NCBI GenBank assembly: GCA_965249815.1 | Contig: CBDFMV010000003.1 | Location: forward strand, 2,356,001 to 2,420,000 | Origin: JAJAZB01 sp965249815 | GTDB taxonomy: Bacteria > Bacteroidota > Bacteroidia > Cytophagales > Spirosomataceae | Length of the DNA stretch: 64,000 nt | Direction: 5' to 3' | In this document: positions 49,372-58,033 of the stretch, piece after piece | How positions within the stretch are numbered: position 1 is the first letter of the stretch | Layout: each line of letters starts with the position of its first letter | The notes under the pieces: generated by a model | Told to the model about the DNA's origin: nothing | Seen by the model: the letters and a program-made list of their open reading frames with translations, nothing else | Database searches by the model: none | Made by a program: the position numbers and the translations under genes

Positions 49372-50232
49372 TCACGTGTTTACCACCGTCCCGCCGTTGG
49401 GGTGAAGCACCTGCCCGGTGATGTAGGAGGCGTCTTCGGAGGCCAGAAACACATAGCAGGGGGCCACTTCCGAGGGTTGCCCGGCGCGTTTCATGGGCGT
49501 GTCTTTCCCGAAATTCTTCACTTTTTCCTCATCGAACGTCGAGGGAATCAGCGGTGTCCAAATCGGGCCGGGGGCGACGCCGTTCACGCGGATGCCTTTT
49601 TCGGCCAGGTTCTGCGCCAGCGACCGCGTGAAGGCCGCAATCGCGCCCTTCGTCGAGGCGTAGTCGAGGAGTTCCTTGCTACCCCGGTAAGCCGTGATGG
49701 ACGTCGTGTTGATGATGCTGTCGCCCGGCTGAAGGTCATCCTGGATGGCCTTCACAAAGTGGAACATGGCGAAAATGTTCGTCCGGAACGTCGTTTCCAA
49801 CTGCTCCGTCGTGATGCCGGTGATGTCTTCCTGCGGGTGTTGCTCGGCGGCGTTGTTGACCAGCACGTTGATTTTTCCCAACCGATTCTTCGTTTGCTGA
49901 ACGGCGTCACGGCAGGCTTTTTCGTCGCGGATGTCGGCCCGGATTACCACGCATTTGCGGCCTTCGGCTTCGACCATGCGCTGAGTTTGGCGGGCGTCGT
50001 CGTCTTCGTTGAGGTACACGATGGCCACGTCGGCCCCTTCGCGGGCGAAGTGCACGGCCACGGCCCGCCCGATGCCGCTGTCGCCGCCGGTGATGAGGGC
50101 CACCTTGCCCTCCAGTTTGCCGCTGCCCCGGTAGTTGTCGCGGATCACCTCGGGCTGGGGCGTCATCTGGCTTTCGTGACCCGGCTGTTGGGCCTGGGTT
50201 TGCGCGGGTTGGCTGGTTGGTTTGCTGCTCAT
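49372..50232 (-). CDS. SDR-family oxidoreductase (general-stress type)
   Basis: 286 residues. The N-terminal ~35 residues are Gln/Pro-rich (SQPAQTQAQQPGHES), as in the YdaD/YhxC-like stress SDRs. Rossmann motif ALITGGDSGIGRAVA, NNAAEQHPQ (the stress-SDR version of NNAG), catalytic Ser in SIINTTSITAYRGS, YASTK (Tyr and Lys), and RVNGVAPGPIWTPLIP. NAD(P)-dependent; substrate unknown. Confidence 0.92.
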   Translation of the reverse strand: MSSKPTSQPAQTQAQQPGHESQMTPQPEVIRDNYRGSGKLEGKVALITGGDSGIGRAVAVHFAREGADVAIVYLNEDDDARQTQRMVEAEGRKCVVIRADIRDEKACRDAVQQTKNRLGKINVLVNNAAEQHPQEDITGITTEQLETTFRTNIFAMFHFVKAIQDDLQPGDSIINTTSITAYRGSKELLDYASTKGAIAAFTRSLAQNLAEKGIRVNGVAPGPIWTPLIPSTFDEEKVKNFGKDTPMKRAGQPSEVAPCYVFLASEDASYITGQVLHPNGGTVVNT

Positions 50233-50300
50233 GGGTTTGAATGAAGTTGTGTTGATGAAGTCAAGGATGGAAAAACTTCATTCCAAGTTTTTTGTGTGAA

Positions 50301-50405
50301 TTTGTCTGAACCAGGATTCGTCGGATTTTAGGATTGTCAGGATAGTTGATCCCTGACTTTAAATCGTGTAAATCCTAAAATCCGACGAATCCTGGTTCAG
50401 ACAAA
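50301..50405. repeat. Perfect 35-bp inverted repeat
   Basis: TTTGTCTGAACCAGGATTCG... at 50301-50335 is the exact complement of 50371-50405. Immediately adjacent to an intrinsic terminator. Lies upstream of the SDR gene. Confidence 0.93.
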
Positions 50406-50438
50406 AAAAGCCGCCTCTTTCGCAGAGGCGGCTTTTTT
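50404..50438. terminator. Strong intrinsic terminator
   Basis: AAAAAAGCCGCCTC / GAGGCGGCTTTTTT, a perfect 14-bp stem with a 7-base loop. It ends the minus-strand 50456 gene and can also stop transcription coming the other way. Confidence 0.93.
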
Positions 50439-50455
50439 CCAGAAAAACGAACCCG

Positions 50456-50635
50456 TTACTGTACTTTTTTGGTGACGGTTTTCTTCGTTTTCACGGTCGT
50501 TTTTTTCATCATGCTGTGGTCTTTGTGGTACATCGCTTTTTTCACCGTATCGGCTTTCATCGGCTTTTGCGTCTGCGCATCCGCGTTGAAGGCAACAAGA
50601 CCACCGAGCAAAACGAGAGCAAGTAGCTTTTTCAT
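50456..50635 (-). CDS. Small exported Lys/Thr-rich protein
   Basis: 59 residues from ATG 50635. Signal peptide MKKLLALVLLGGLVAFNADA, leaving a very basic mature peptide (AMYHKDHSMMKKTTVKTKK...). Possible roles: periplasmic chaperone-like or envelope-binding peptide; unknown. A strong terminator follows. Confidence 0.75.
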   Translation of the reverse strand: MKKLLALVLLGGLVAFNADAQTQKPMKADTVKKAMYHKDHSMMKKTTVKTKKTVTKKVQ

Positions 50636-50691
50636 GGAATTGGAGGAGAATGTGAACTCCCGATTCTCATCAAAAAAACGTACCACGCTGG

Positions 50692-51987
50692 CTACGGCTT
50701 TGCCGCCGCCAGCACCTGGTTCCAGACCCGGAAAAAATTGCCCGAACAGAGTTTGGCCACTTGTTCGTCGGTGTAGCCCCGTTTGAGGAGCACGGCCAGC
50801 AAATTGGGGTATTGCGACACATCCTTTAAATCCACGGGCAGCGTGTCGCCCACGCCGTCGAAGTCGGAGCCGAACCCCACGTGGTCGATGCCCGCGAGCC
50901 TGACGGCGTGGTCGATGTGGTCGGCCACGAGTTCGATGGGAGCGAAGCGGGTGGGGTGCTCGCGCTGAAACTGCGCCACGAGGGATTTGGCGGCTTCGTC
51001 GGTGGGCTTCAGGCCTCTGGTTTTCAGCAGGTCCGTCAACTGCTTTTCTTTTGCCTGGGTGTCCAGCCGGAGGCGTTCATCCAGAAATAAGGTCGAGAAA
51101 TTAATCATCGCGATGCCGCCGTTTTTGCCCAGCGCCCGGAGTTGCTCGTCGCTTAGGTTGCGTTTGAAACTGGGCGTAAACGCCCGGCACGACGAATGCG
51201 AGGCAATGACGGGGGTTTTAGTCAGTTCGAGTACCTGAAAAAACGTGTCGTCCGAGACGTGCGAGATGTCCACCAGCATCCCGATGCGGTTCATTTCGGC
51301 CACGACCTCCCGCCCGAACGGACTGAGGCCTTTCCACGTGCGGGTGCTGTCGTAGCTCGAATCGCCGATGCGGTTGTCTTTGCCGTGGGTAAGCGTGACG
51401 TAGCGGATGCCCCGATCGAAAAAGTAGCGGACGTTTTTCAAATCGTCTTCCAGCCCCGCGCCGTTTTCCATGCCCATCGGGAGCGAAATCAGGCCGTTTT
51501 TAAAGTTCGTTTGCACCTGTGCCGGGGTCATGGCCAGGGCGAATTTGTCGGGGTGGGCGGCGGCGATGCCCCGCACCATGTCGATGAGCGAATCGGCGAG
51601 GATTTTGGCTCCGCCCGTGATTTGAAATTCCGCCGGAATGTACACCGACATGAACGGGGCCGACAGCCCGCCGCGTTTCGCTTTTTCGTAGTCGAAATTG
51701 CCCTCGCTCCGTACCGGAATGCCGAGGTACTGCCGCTCCAGCCGGAAGTGCTTGATGCGCAGTTGGTAGGGCAAATCCACGTGACCGTCCACGATGACGT
51801 TTTGGTGGGCCAACTGGTCGGCGTGGGCGGCGCGCTCACGTTCAGGAGTAACCTGACGCGGGGTGGCAACGCGGCGGTAGCAGGCGGAAAAAGTGAAGGC
51901 TACGGCGAAAATCCATAGCGAGGGACTGCGCGTCAGCGGAATGAATTCCCTCGCTATGGATAAACGGAAACGGCGTAAAGGAAGCAT
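50692..51987 (-). CDS. Membrane-dipeptidase-like lipoprotein (M19 renal dipeptidase family)
   Basis: 431 residues from ATG 51987. Lipoprotein-like signal SLWIFAVAFTFSAC preceded by a long basic N-region. Family motifs: VIVDGHVDLPYQL (HxD zinc site), MGMENGAGL (bridging Glu), RYVTLTHGKDN, LVDISHVSDDTFFQVL, VIASHSSCRAFTPS, and GFGSDFDGVGD. Hydrolyses dipeptides in the periplasm. The codons for residues ~10-27 are made of a 15-bp inverted repeat; the frame is also open farther upstream, but those residues do not look like a signal. Confidence 0.88.
   Translation of the reverse strand: MLPLRRFRLSIAREFIPLTRSPSLWIFAVAFTFSACYRRVATPRQVTPERERAAHADQLAHQNVIVDGHVDLPYQLRIKHFRLERQYLGIPVRSEGNFDYEKAKRGGLSAPFMSVYIPAEFQITGGAKILADSLIDMVRGIAAAHPDKFALAMTPAQVQTNFKNGLISLPMGMENGAGLEDDLKNVRYFFDRGIRYVTLTHGKDNRIGDSSYDSTRTWKGLSPFGREVVAEMNRIGMLVDISHVSDDTFFQVLELTKTPVIASHSSCRAFTPSFKRNLSDEQLRALGKNGGIAMINFSTLFLDERLRLDTQAKEKQLTDLLKTRGLKPTDEAAKSLVAQFQREHPTRFAPIELVADHIDHAVRLAGIDHVGFGSDFDGVGDTLPVDLKDVSQYPNLLAVLLKRGYTDEQVAKLCSGNFFRVWNQVLAAAKP
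51910..51961. repeat. 15-bp inverted repeat inside the dipeptidase signal region
   Basis: ATCCATAGCGAGGGA (51910-51924) / TCCCTCGCTATGGAT (51947-51961), fully within coding sequence for the N-terminus of the dipeptidase. Confidence 0.85.
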
Positions 51988-52212
51988 CAGGCTTGGGTGT
52001 GGAAACTTCTCAACAAACTCGTCAATTTGCCGACGACTTGCCAAAGATTCCGGTAATTTTTCAAAAACTTCCCAAAAAAGTTTCCGAATGGCCATAGGAA
52101 CGGCCTGAAGTTTGTCGTTATTTTTGTCGTAATCCAAGCCCAAGATTTCCCGGCGTTGAATTACCCACCGACTCGCCCAGCCGCCAGCGAATCGCTATAA
52201 CCTGATTGTACC

Positions 52213-53634
52213 GTGAGAGCTTTGTTCACCGCCCGTTTTCTGTCGCTTTCGTTTGCCGCCGGGTTCGTGTGCCTGCTGGCCTGCTCCCAGACCCAGCGCC
52301 ACGGTTCACCCGCCGTTGACCCGACTTTTGCCCGCAACGACAGCATCCTGAAGCGGTTCAATCCCGCCGACGCCGCCCGGAAAGCCGCCAAAATCGACAC
52401 GTTTTTCCAGATCATGGCCAAACGCTACGGCTTCAACGGCTCGGTACTGGTGGCGCAGTACGGCAAGGTGATTTACACCGGGGCTTACGGCTACTCGAAC
52501 CTGACGACCAAGGACACCCTCACCACCCAGACGCCCTTCCAACTGGCCTCAGTGTCGAAGCAGTTCACGGCGGTGGCCGTCATGCAGCTAAAAGAAAAAG
52601 GCCTGCTTACTTACGACGACCCGGTTTACAAATTCATTCCCGGCTTCCCCTACGACAGCACGATCACCATCCGGATGCTGCTCACGCACCGCTCCGGACT
52701 GCCCAACTACATTTACACGCTCGAAAAATACGCCGACCGCACTCGCCCGATGAGCAACAGCGAGGTGGTCGATAAACTGCTCACCTACAAGCCCGCGCCC
52801 TACGGCTTTCCGGACCGGCGTTTTCAGTACAACAACACGAATTACGCCTTGCTGGCGGCCATCGTCGAGCGGCTCTCGGGCAAAACTTTCCGGCGCTACG
52901 CCGATGAAAATCTGTTCCGGCCCCTGGGCATGGCCAGTACGTTCATCTCCGACGGCACCGACGACCGCGTGACCACCGCCGCCACGGGTTACACCGGCGG
53001 GCGACGTTCGCTCCGCCTCGATTACCTCGACGGCGTAACGGGCGACAAAGGCGTGTACTCGACGGTGGAAGACCTTTTCAAGTGGGACCGCGGGCTGTAC
53101 ACCGAGAAAATCATCAAGCAGGCTACGCTGAGCGAAGCCTTCCAGCCCGCCCACTCCGACGCCAACCTGATCACCAAAAACTACGGTTTCGGCTGGCGTT
53201 TGCAAAAACTCCCCGACGACCAGTGGCTGACCTTTCATACCGGCTGGTGGCACGGGTTCAAGAATTACTTCATGCGCAATTTGCAGGACCAGACCACCAT
53301 CATCGTGCTGAGCAACGTGGCCAACAGCTACCTCAGCAAAGTGGGCGTGTTGCAGGCCATCATGTACCCGGCCCGCGCCAACTACTTCCTGCGCCGCGAT
53401 ATGGCCCCGACCGACCTGGCCGAAACGCCCGGCGGCACCACCGCTGCGGCGACGGAAGGCGAGGCCGAATTCGACCTGACCGAATTCTCGAAAATGGCCT
53501 GGGCCAAGCCGCTGGTGGCTCCGCGGCGCATCGTGAAGAGTCGCGGTGGTCGGCACCACGTCGTGAAAGTTTCGTCGCGGCACAAGGTGGTGGCGAAGAA
53601 AAAAGCGAACGGCAAGAAGAAACGGCGGCGGTAA
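52213..53634 (+). CDS. Serine hydrolase lipoprotein (beta-lactamase fold) with basic tail
   Basis: 473 residues from GTG 52213. Lipobox LLAC with Cys24. Catalytic motifs: SxxK as S113-V-S-K116, YxN as Y206-N-N208 (QYNNTNYAL), and HTG in LTFHTGWWHGF. The last ~45 residues form an unusual Lys/Arg/His-rich tail (HKVVAKKKANGKKKRRR) after the hydrolase fold. Anchored in the envelope, probably acting on peptidoglycan-derived or other peptides/esters. Paralogous fold to the 3944 gene. Confidence 0.88.
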   Translation: MRALFTARFLSLSFAAGFVCLLACSQTQRHGSPAVDPTFARNDSILKRFNPADAARKAAKIDTFFQIMAKRYGFNGSVLVAQYGKVIYTGAYGYSNLTTKDTLTTQTPFQLASVSKQFTAVAVMQLKEKGLLTYDDPVYKFIPGFPYDSTITIRMLLTHRSGLPNYIYTLEKYADRTRPMSNSEVVDKLLTYKPAPYGFPDRRFQYNNTNYALLAAIVERLSGKTFRRYADENLFRPLGMASTFISDGTDDRVTTAATGYTGGRRSLRLDYLDGVTGDKGVYSTVEDLFKWDRGLYTEKIIKQATLSEAFQPAHSDANLITKNYGFGWRLQKLPDDQWLTFHTGWWHGFKNYFMRNLQDQTTIIVLSNVANSYLSKVGVLQAIMYPARANYFLRRDMAPTDLAETPGGTTAAATEGEAEFDLTEFSKMAWAKPLVAPRRIVKSRGGRHHVVKVSSRHKVVAKKKANGKKKRRR

Positions 53635-53655
53635 GGCACCGGATTTTTCACCGAA

Positions 53656-53691
53656 AAAAGGCGCTTATCTTTGTGAGGGTAAGCGCCTTTT
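53656..53691. terminator. Hairpin terminator overlapping the Uma2 gene promoter
   Basis: AAAAGGCGCTTA / TAAGCGCCTTTT, perfect 12-bp stem with a 12-base loop, ending in U4, 21 bases after the hydrolase stop and 2 bases before the next ATG. The promoter box at 53666-53673 begins in the left arm and continues in the loop. Confidence 0.8.
53666..53673 (+). promoter_or_regulatory. Putative -7 box of the Uma2 gene
   Basis: TATCTTTG, exact TAnnTTTG match, 20 bases before the ATG at 53694, with a T-rich TTTTTC at 53644-53649 at about -33 spacing. Confidence 0.5.
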
Positions 53692-53693
53692 CC

Positions 53694-54320
53694 ATGACTG
53701 TCCTCCCCAAAAAATTCTACACGCCCGAGGAGTACCTCGAACGTGAACTCCAGGCCGACTATAAAAGTGAGTACCTGAACGGGGAAATCTTCCCGATGGG
53801 CGACTTCGAAGGCGACACGCCCGAAGCGATGGCCGGCGGGCGGTCGCGGCATAACGCCATTCGTGAGAACCTTTCAATTGAAGGAGGTTTTCGCCTGAAG
53901 AAGAAAGGCAATTGCCGCTCTTTCTCCGCCGACCAGCGCCTTCATATTCCGCGAACCGGGCTGTACACCTACCCGGATTTTCTGATTGTTTGTGGAAAAC
54001 CAACCTACCTCGACGACCCGAGCGACACCCTGACCAACCCGGTGCTGATTGCCGAGGTGCTGTCCAAACGCACGGCCAGCTACGACCGCGCCGAGAAATT
54101 CGCGCACTACCGCAGCATTCCCACCCTCCGCGAGTACCTCGTTCTGGATTCGCGCCGGGTGGGGGTGGAGTTGTGGCGCAAATCGGAATCGGGGTTCTGG
54201 ATGCTGGTGACCGAAACCGACCAGTCCGACCAACCGGTGTACCTCGAAAGCGCCGGCATCACGTTGCTTCTGGCTGATTTGTACGCCAACGTGGACGACC
54301 TTCCGCCCGTGATTTTCTAA
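53694..54320 (+). CDS. Uma2-family (PD-(D/E)XK-like) putative endonuclease
   Basis: 208 residues from ATG 53694. Uma2 pattern: YTPEEYLERELQADYKSEYLNGEIFPM, RHNAIRENL, YTYPDFLIVCGKP (PD), NPVLIAEVLSKRTASYDRAEKFAHYRSIPTLREYLVLD (E-x-L-S and YD..EK). The nuclease fold is known for the family, but its biological role is not; members are very abundant in Cyanobacteria and Cytophagales, often singly. Confidence 0.9.
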   Translation: MTVLPKKFYTPEEYLERELQADYKSEYLNGEIFPMGDFEGDTPEAMAGGRSRHNAIRENLSIEGGFRLKKKGNCRSFSADQRLHIPRTGLYTYPDFLIVCGKPTYLDDPSDTLTNPVLIAEVLSKRTASYDRAEKFAHYRSIPTLREYLVLDSRRVGVELWRKSESGFWMLVTETDQSDQPVYLESAGITLLLADLYANVDDLPPVIF

Positions 54321-54407
54321 CTGATTTCTCATGTTGAGAAAGTCCAAATGCACAGCATTCATCTCCCTCCACCGCTATTGCTGAGGAAATCGTCGTGACT
54401 TTTCTTA

Positions 54408-54480
54408 ACCGCAAAAACGCGAAGGTTGCGCAGAGAACGCAAGCGATCTTCCTGTGCGAACTTTGCGCAACCTTTGCGGT
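54408..54480. repeat. Imperfect inverted repeat upstream of the M20 peptidase
   Basis: ACCGCAAAAACGCGAAGGTTGCGC... against ...CTTTGCGCAACCTTTGCGGT (54461-54480), ending 14 bases before the ATG at 54495. A related half-copy (TTGCGCAAACTTTGCGTCTTTGCGG) is at 59116-59140, also just before a start codon. Confidence 0.7.
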
Positions 54481-54494
54481 CAAAAACCTCTTCC

Positions 54495-56018
54495 ATGAAA
54501 AAATACCTAACCTTCTTTTTGGGTTTTGTGGCCTCTACCCTCGGTGCCCAAACCCCCACCGCCACCATCCGGGCCTACCGGCAGGCCCACGAGCACGCGC
54601 TGCTGAGCGAGTACGTCAGCCTGCTTTCCATCCCCAACATCGTCGGCGATTCGGCGTCGGATATGCAGAAAAACGCGCAGGCTGTGGCGGAGTTGATGCG
54701 GAAACGTGGCCTCACGCCCCGCCTGCTCGCTGGCCCGACTCCGGAAACGCCGCCCGTCGTGTTCGGCGAGGTGCGGGTGCCGGGGGCTACGCAGACCGTC
54801 GTATTTTACGCCCACTACGACGGCCAGCCCGTCAATCCGGCCAATTGGGCACCGGGCACGGCCCCGTTCAAGCCCGTGCTGATGACCAATTCGGTGGAAA
54901 ACGGCGGCAAAATCATTCCGTTTCCCAAACCCGGCGAAGCCCTCAATCCTCAGCACCGAATTATCGCCCGCGCCGCATCCGACGACAAGGCGGGCGTTTT
55001 TGCCATTCTCGCGGGCTACGAAGCGCTCACCAAAAGCGGCGGCAAGCCGAGTGTGAACCTGAAGTTTTTCTTCGAGGGCGAAGAAGAAGTCGGCTCCCGG
55101 CACCTCGGCGATTTCCTCACCAACTACCGCGACCTCCTTGCCGCCGACCTCTGGGTGTTTTGCGACGGGCCGGTGCACCAGTCGGGCCGCCGACAGGTGG
55201 TTTTTGGCTGCCGGGGCGACGTAAACATGGAAATCAAGGTGTACGGCGCGCGCCGTCCGCTCCACAGCGGACACTACGGCAACTGGGCACCCAACCCGGC
55301 GATGGCGCTCGCCCGCCTGCTGGCTTCGATGAAGGACGAAACTGGCAACGTACTCGTGAAGGGTTTTTATGACGACGTTACCCCGCTTTCCGAATCGGAA
55401 AAAGCCGCCGTGGCGGCGATTCCGTTTTTTGACGAAACCATCCGGCAGGAACTGGGCTTCAACCGCCCCGAAGGCGACGCCCGGCTGGCGGAACTCATCA
55501 CGCGCCCGTCGCTCAACGTGAGCGGGTTGCAAAGCGCGGGCGTGGGTAAACAGGCCGCCAACGTGATTCCGGCCACGGCCACCGCCGCGCTCGATTTGCG
55601 CCTCGTGCCGGGCAACGACCCACAGCGTCAGCAGCAGAAAATCATCGCGCATTTGCGGGCGCAGGGCTATTTCGTAACCGACCGTGAACCCACCGATCAG
55701 GAGCGCCAGACCTACCCGATGCTGGCCCGCGTGACCACCCAGCAAGGCTACAAAGCCCAGCGCACGCCGCTCGATTTGCCCATCGCCCGGCGCGTGGTAA
55801 AAGCGGTGCAAAGCACGGAGAAAGAGCCAATTGTACTGCAACCCATGCTCGGCGGGAGTTTGCCGCTTTACCTGTTTGAAGACATTCTGAAAACCAACGC
55901 CATCGTGACCGTGCCCGTGGTTAATTACGACAACAACCAGCACGGCGAAAACGAAAACCTGCGCCTGCAAAACCTCTGGGAAGGCATCGAAACGCTGGCG
56001 GCGGTGATGCAGTTGTGA
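54495..56018 (+). CDS. Exported M20-family dipeptidase
   Basis: 507 residues from ATG 54495; signal peptide MKKYLTFFLGFVASTLGAQ. M20 zinc set: VVFYAHYDGQP (His and Asp), IIARAASDDKAG (bridging Asp), FFFEGEEEVGS (catalytic Glu pair), LWVFCDGPVHQ (Asp), and a closing His in NYDNNQHGENENL. The dimerisation (lid) domain spans about 220-390. Cleaves dipeptides in the periplasm. Confidence 0.93.
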   Translation: MKKYLTFFLGFVASTLGAQTPTATIRAYRQAHEHALLSEYVSLLSIPNIVGDSASDMQKNAQAVAELMRKRGLTPRLLAGPTPETPPVVFGEVRVPGATQTVVFYAHYDGQPVNPANWAPGTAPFKPVLMTNSVENGGKIIPFPKPGEALNPQHRIIARAASDDKAGVFAILAGYEALTKSGGKPSVNLKFFFEGEEEVGSRHLGDFLTNYRDLLAADLWVFCDGPVHQSGRRQVVFGCRGDVNMEIKVYGARRPLHSGHYGNWAPNPAMALARLLASMKDETGNVLVKGFYDDVTPLSESEKAAVAAIPFFDETIRQELGFNRPEGDARLAELITRPSLNVSGLQSAGVGKQAANVIPATATAALDLRLVPGNDPQRQQQKIIAHLRAQGYFVTDREPTDQERQTYPMLARVTTQQGYKAQRTPLDLPIARRVVKAVQSTEKEPIVLQPMLGGSLPLYLFEDILKTNAIVTVPVVNYDNNQHGENENLRLQNLWEGIETLAAVMQL

Positions 56019-56149
56019 AGGCGAAGCGTCATTTTTTGCCCGTCCAACGACAGGGAAGCGGGGTTTATCAAAAAAGATTGAGCAAACCCGGCTCACCCAC
56101 GCAACTTGGGTGATTCGTTCCGCATCTTTCCGCAAAATCCTTTTCTACC

Positions 56150-56848
56150 ATGAAAAAAACTACCCTTTCCCTGTTCTTTGTCGCCGCCAGCCTGAGCGTT
56201 TTCGCCCAGAATTGGAAAAAAGACCGCGCCGTGTCGGGCTTTACGGGCCTTTCGGTCAACAGCGGCATCGACGTGTACCTGACCCAGGGCAGCAGCGAAA
56301 AACTGACTCTCGAAGTGAAGGGTTTTGACGAAGACGACGTGATTGCTGAAGTGAAAAACGGCACGCTGAAGCTCTACGTGGACAAACCCTGGAGCATGAA
56401 CTGGGGCCGCAGCCGCTCGGTGAAGGCGTATCTGACTTTCAAAGCCCTCAAAAACATTCAGGCCAATGGCGGCTCCGATTTGTTTTCGGAAGGTACACTC
56501 ACCTTCAACGACCTGAACATTCAGGTCAACGGTGGGGCCGACGCCAAACTGAACCTGAAAGCCGCCGGGGAACTCAACGTGCAGGCCAACGGTGGTGCGG
56601 ATGTCGAACTGACCGGCAGCGCCCGCAAACTCAACGCCGACGGCAACGGGGGGGCCGACCTGAAAGCCAGCAAGCTCACCGCCGAGGTAGTCAACGCCAA
56701 GTCGAGCGGCGGCTCCGACGTGTACGTGTACGCCACGAAAGAAATCACGCTGGAAGCCTCCGGCGGCTCCGATTTGTACTACAGCGGCCCGGCCCGCGTC
56801 AGCGGCCAGCACAAATCGGGCGGCGCGGACATCACGCGGCGGGACTGA
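56150..56848 (+). CDS. Head-GIN (DUF2807) exported protein, second copy
   Basis: 232 residues with signal peptide (MKKTTLSLFFVAASLSVFAQ). DUF2807 start GFTGLSVNSGIDVYLTQGSSEKL; body of repeated turns marked NGGSD/NGGAD/SGGSD (NGGSDLF, NGGADAK, NGGADVE, NGGADLK, SGGSDVY, SGGSDLY, SGGADIT), consistent with a beta-helix. Unlike the 32392 copy it has no second membrane segment. Likely periplasmic or cell-surface adhesin head; role unknown. Confidence 0.92.
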   Translation: MKKTTLSLFFVAASLSVFAQNWKKDRAVSGFTGLSVNSGIDVYLTQGSSEKLTLEVKGFDEDDVIAEVKNGTLKLYVDKPWSMNWGRSRSVKAYLTFKALKNIQANGGSDLFSEGTLTFNDLNIQVNGGADAKLNLKAAGELNVQANGGADVELTGSARKLNADGNGGADLKASKLTAEVVNAKSSGGSDVYVYATKEITLEASGGSDLYYSGPARVSGQHKSGGADITRRD

Positions 56849-56852
56849 GCAG

Positions 56853-56905
56853 AGGAGAGGGATGAGAGCAGAGAAAGTTTTTATCTCTGCTCTCATCCCT
56901 CTCCT
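56853..56905. repeat. Perfect 22-bp inverted repeat between convergent genes
   Basis: AGGAGAGGGATGAGAGCAGA.. (56853-56874) / ..TCTGCTCTCATCCCTCTCCT (56884-56905), loop 9 bases. Placed 5 bases after the DUF2807 stop; the strong short-loop hairpin may terminate transcription. Confidence 0.88.
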
Positions 56906-56917
56906 GTTTTCTCTCTC

Positions 56918-58033
56918 CTAAATTTTCTCCGTTTTCCCACTTTTCCCCGCCCGGTACACGGCCTCGACGATGCGGATGTCGCGGAGGCCTTCTTCGCCGG
57001 GGGCAATCAGTTTTTTTGACTGCATGATGGCCGTGGCGTCTTCGTCCATTTGCTTGGCCTGTTGGTTTTGCAGCGGAAAACTCCACTCGCCTTTCGGGCT
57101 GCGGCCCTTGATGCCGTTGTAGCCCTGCTGGGGAGCCACGTAGATTTCGCCCTGCTCGCAGGTGGCTTTCAGGAAATTCTGGTTGTCGCCGAAACTGCTG
57201 TGGCACCTGGCCTGCACGCCGCTCGGAAATTCGAGTGTGTAGTCAGCGATTTCTTCGACTTCGGTGTAAATCTGCGGGCGGTTGGTGTAGAGTTTGGCGG
57301 TCACGGCTACGGGTTCCTCGCCCGTAATGAGCCGGGCACCCTGGATGGCGTACACGCCCATGTCGCCCATCACGCCGCCACCAAGCGCCTTTTTCTGCTT
57401 CCAGTGGTTAGTGCGGCCTTCGGTGTAGCCCGCCACGCTTTCCACGGATTTCAGTTTTCCAAAAACTTTTCCCCGGCCCAGCCGCATGTATTCCTGCACG
57501 TTGGGGTCGTGCTGGCAGCGGTAGCCGATAGCCAGGTTCACTTTGTTCTTTTTGCAGGCGGCAATCATTGCCTCGCAGTCGGCGACGGTCGGGGCCATCG
57601 GTTTTTCGCACCAAACCTGTTTTCCGGCGTTCGCCGCCCGCACCACGTACTCGCGGTGCATCGAAGGCGGCAGCACCACGTACACCACGTCGATGTCGGG
57701 GTTGTTGGCGAGTTGGTCGAACGACTGGTAGTTGTAGATGGCCTTGTCGGGCAGGTTGTGCTTCTGCTTCCAAGCTTCGGCTTTCGACGGTGTGCCCGTG
57801 ACGATGCCCGCGAGGTGGCAGTTTTTGGTAAACCCGAACGACTGCTGGAGTACGTCGGTCGAGTAGTAGCCGAGGCCGACGAGGGCGATGCCGAGGTTGT
57901 CTTTCCGGCGGCGGGTGGCGGCAAGGAGGACGTTTGGCGAAAAAACCGCCGAAAAGGCAATCAAGGCCGCTTTTTGGAGAAAATCGCGACGCGTAGCACC
58001 GGCATTCTTGTCGGAGCAGGAGTTCATGTTCAT
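56918..58033 (-). CDS. Tat-exported Gfo/Idh/MocA-family oxidoreductase
   Basis: 371 residues from ATG 58033. Twin-arginine signal ATRRDFLQKAALIAFSAVF, so it is exported folded with its cofactor. Rossmann GIALVGLGYYSTDVLQQ, EKP motif WCEKPMAPTVADCEAM, and the substrate domain from about 190 (GGGVMGDMGVYAIQGARLI). NAD(P)-dependent sugar oxidoreductase; exported members often bind the cofactor tightly and make or reduce 3-keto sugars. Follows the isomerase gene (stop 58098) on the same strand. Confidence 0.92.
   Translation of the reverse strand: MNMNSCSDKNAGATRRDFLQKAALIAFSAVFSPNVLLAATRRRKDNLGIALVGLGYYSTDVLQQSFGFTKNCHLAGIVTGTPSKAEAWKQKHNLPDKAIYNYQSFDQLANNPDIDVVYVVLPPSMHREYVVRAANAGKQVWCEKPMAPTVADCEAMIAACKKNKVNLAIGYRCQHDPNVQEYMRLGRGKVFGKLKSVESVAGYTEGRTNHWKQKKALGGGVMGDMGVYAIQGARLITGEEPVAVTAKLYTNRPQIYTEVEEIADYTLEFPSGVQARCHSSFGDNQNFLKATCEQGEIYVAPQQGYNGIKGRSPKGEWSFPLQNQQAKQMDEDATAIMQSKKLIAPGEEGLRDIRIVEAVYRAGKSGKTEKI

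Noticed and set aside
3944..53634. The two class C-like hydrolases as antibiotic-resistance beta-lactamases
   Set aside because: Length, extra domains and lipoprotein/secreted context fit housekeeping peptidase/esterase-type members; nothing points to a resistance cassette.
53082..53693. Upstream extension of the Uma2 gene into the serine hydrolase
   Set aside because: The extra residues are an out-of-frame reading of the hydrolase; the Uma2 fold starts at 53694 just after a promoter box.
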